From an uncultured Pelagibacteraceae bacterium (GTDB lineage Bacteria > Pseudomonadota > Alphaproteobacteria > Pelagibacterales > Pelagibacteraceae), in the NCBI GenBank assembly GCA_902530455.1, contig CACAAD010000003.1, positions 1 through 39,853 on the forward strand: DNA of 39,853 nucleotides. The letters run 5' to 3'. Below the pieces are notes generated by a model. That model had not been told where the DNA came from. It saw only the letters and a program-made list of their open reading frames with translations, and made no database searches. Shown here piece by piece: positions 39,030-39,853 of this stretch. Made by a program: the position numbers and the translations under genes. Positions within the stretch are counted from its first letter, which is position 1. The number at the start of each line of letters is the position of its first letter.

Positions 39030-39853
39030 TTAATTAATTTTGGGTCTATACCAAGACTTTCTCATTAATATTGAATTTAGTATTCCCTTTAATCTACAAT
39101 GATAAATATCTTTTTTTTCTTTATTTAAAACAATTTTAAAAAAACATGTTTTAAAAGTAGCCGATATTAATTTTGGTAATATCTTTAAAAAGGCAATTAT
39201 ATAACCGTAGTGTTTATAATGAAAATAAAAAGTTGACCACATCCAATGCCAATTTCTTGATTTTTCCATCTCATGATTTATTGACCCATCATGAGAAGTT
39301 CCTCCTGTATGATTAATTTTAATATTCGTATCTAAAAATATTTTTTTGTTATTTTGAATTAGTCTTTTGCAAAAATCTATCTCTTCAAAATAAATAAAAA
39401 AGTTTTCATCAAAAAATCCTACATCTTTACACTGCTCTAAGTTTAAAAACATTGCAAAACCCTTTACATTTTTAACTTCAAAAATTCCATTTTTTTTATT
39501 CATTGTTGACTCTTGATTATTTTTTTCTTGGATAAAAGGAGCAATAATCGCGAAGTGAGGTTTTTTATTAGCTGTTAAAAAAAAATTATCAATTGCTTTA
39601 TTTTGTACTTCTGCGTCTGGATTTATTATCAAGGCGTACCTCGTATTCACCATAGTCAAGCCAAGATTATTTCCTTTTGCATAACCCAAGTTTTTATCGG
39701 ACAAAATACAATTTATATTCGAATATTCTTTTTCTAATTTTTCTTTTAATTTTTTATCGTTAGAATTTTCTATGATTATAATTTTAAAGTCTTTTCCTAA
39801 AGATTTTACACAGTTTAAGATCTTAGTTTCACTCTTAAAAGACGTGATAACTG
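39030..39853 (-). CDS. Glycosyltransferase family 2 (rhamnosyltransferase-like), N-terminus truncated by window end
   Basis: ORF continues past its first Met (39704) to the window edge: VITSFKSETKILNCVKSLGKDFKIIIIENSNDKKLKEKLEKEYSNINCILSDKNLGYAKGNNLGL..., with ALIINPDAEV and FFDENFFIYFEEIDFCKRL. Confidence 0.88.
   Translation of the reverse strand, partial: VITSFKSETKILNCVKSLGKDFKIIIIENSNDKKLKEKLEKEYSNINCILSDKNLGYAKGNNLGLTMVNTRYALIINPDAEVQNKAIDNFFLTANKKPHFAIIAPFIQEKNNQESTMNKKNGIFEVKNVKGFAMFLNLEQCKDVGFFDENFFIYFEEIDFCKRLIQNNKKIFLDTNIKINHTGGTSHDGSINHEMEKSRNWHWMWSTFYFHYKHYGYIIAFLKILPKLISATFKTCFFKIVLNKEKKDIYHCRLKGILNSILMRKSWYRPKIN

Noticed and set aside
1-39853. CRISPR arrays, IS elements, integrases, toxin-antitoxin or defence genes, tRNA/rRNA
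   Set aside because: No regularly spaced repeats, transposase or integrase motifs, defence domains or RNA gene signatures seen; nearly all space is occupied by conserved metabolic genes.

Overview
This is a compact, AT-rich, roughly 98% coding bacterial chromosome segment. By gene content and streamlining it looks like a SAR11/Pelagibacterales-type alphaproteobacterium (inference; no taxonomy search was possible). I saw no tRNA, rRNA, CRISPR array, IS element or phage gene. Most of it is core metabolism: purBCSQL followed by bolA/grxD; rpsD, trmJ, cimA, cysS, nadE, class II DAHP synthase, glmS plus a C-terminal-only GlmU; gph, lysE-type exporter, prpBC; nrdAB with a tandem NrdR-like operator; PMM/PGM, tauE, dusA, rpoZ; and a small glycan-transfer cluster that includes a DUF6165-like protein. 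Near the right end is a tightly coupled mtnP-mtnA-class II aldolase-speD::speE unit with divergent apt, read here as spermidine synthesis plus recycling of its MTA by-product. The window ends in an SDR epimerase and a truncated GT2. I did not find a clearly undescribed multi-gene system. The best leads are: (1) the fused SpeD-SpeE with a non-canonical aminopropyltransferase motif inside the MTA-recycling operon; (2) GlmU without its uridylyltransferase domain; (3) all 7 convergent gene pairs having zero or negative intergenic space, three sharing a TTAA double stop; (4) a class I RNR with no visible ATP-cone behind a tandem NrdR-like operator; (5) several strong hairpins at or inside gene ends; (6) divergent start codons only 2 bp apart.
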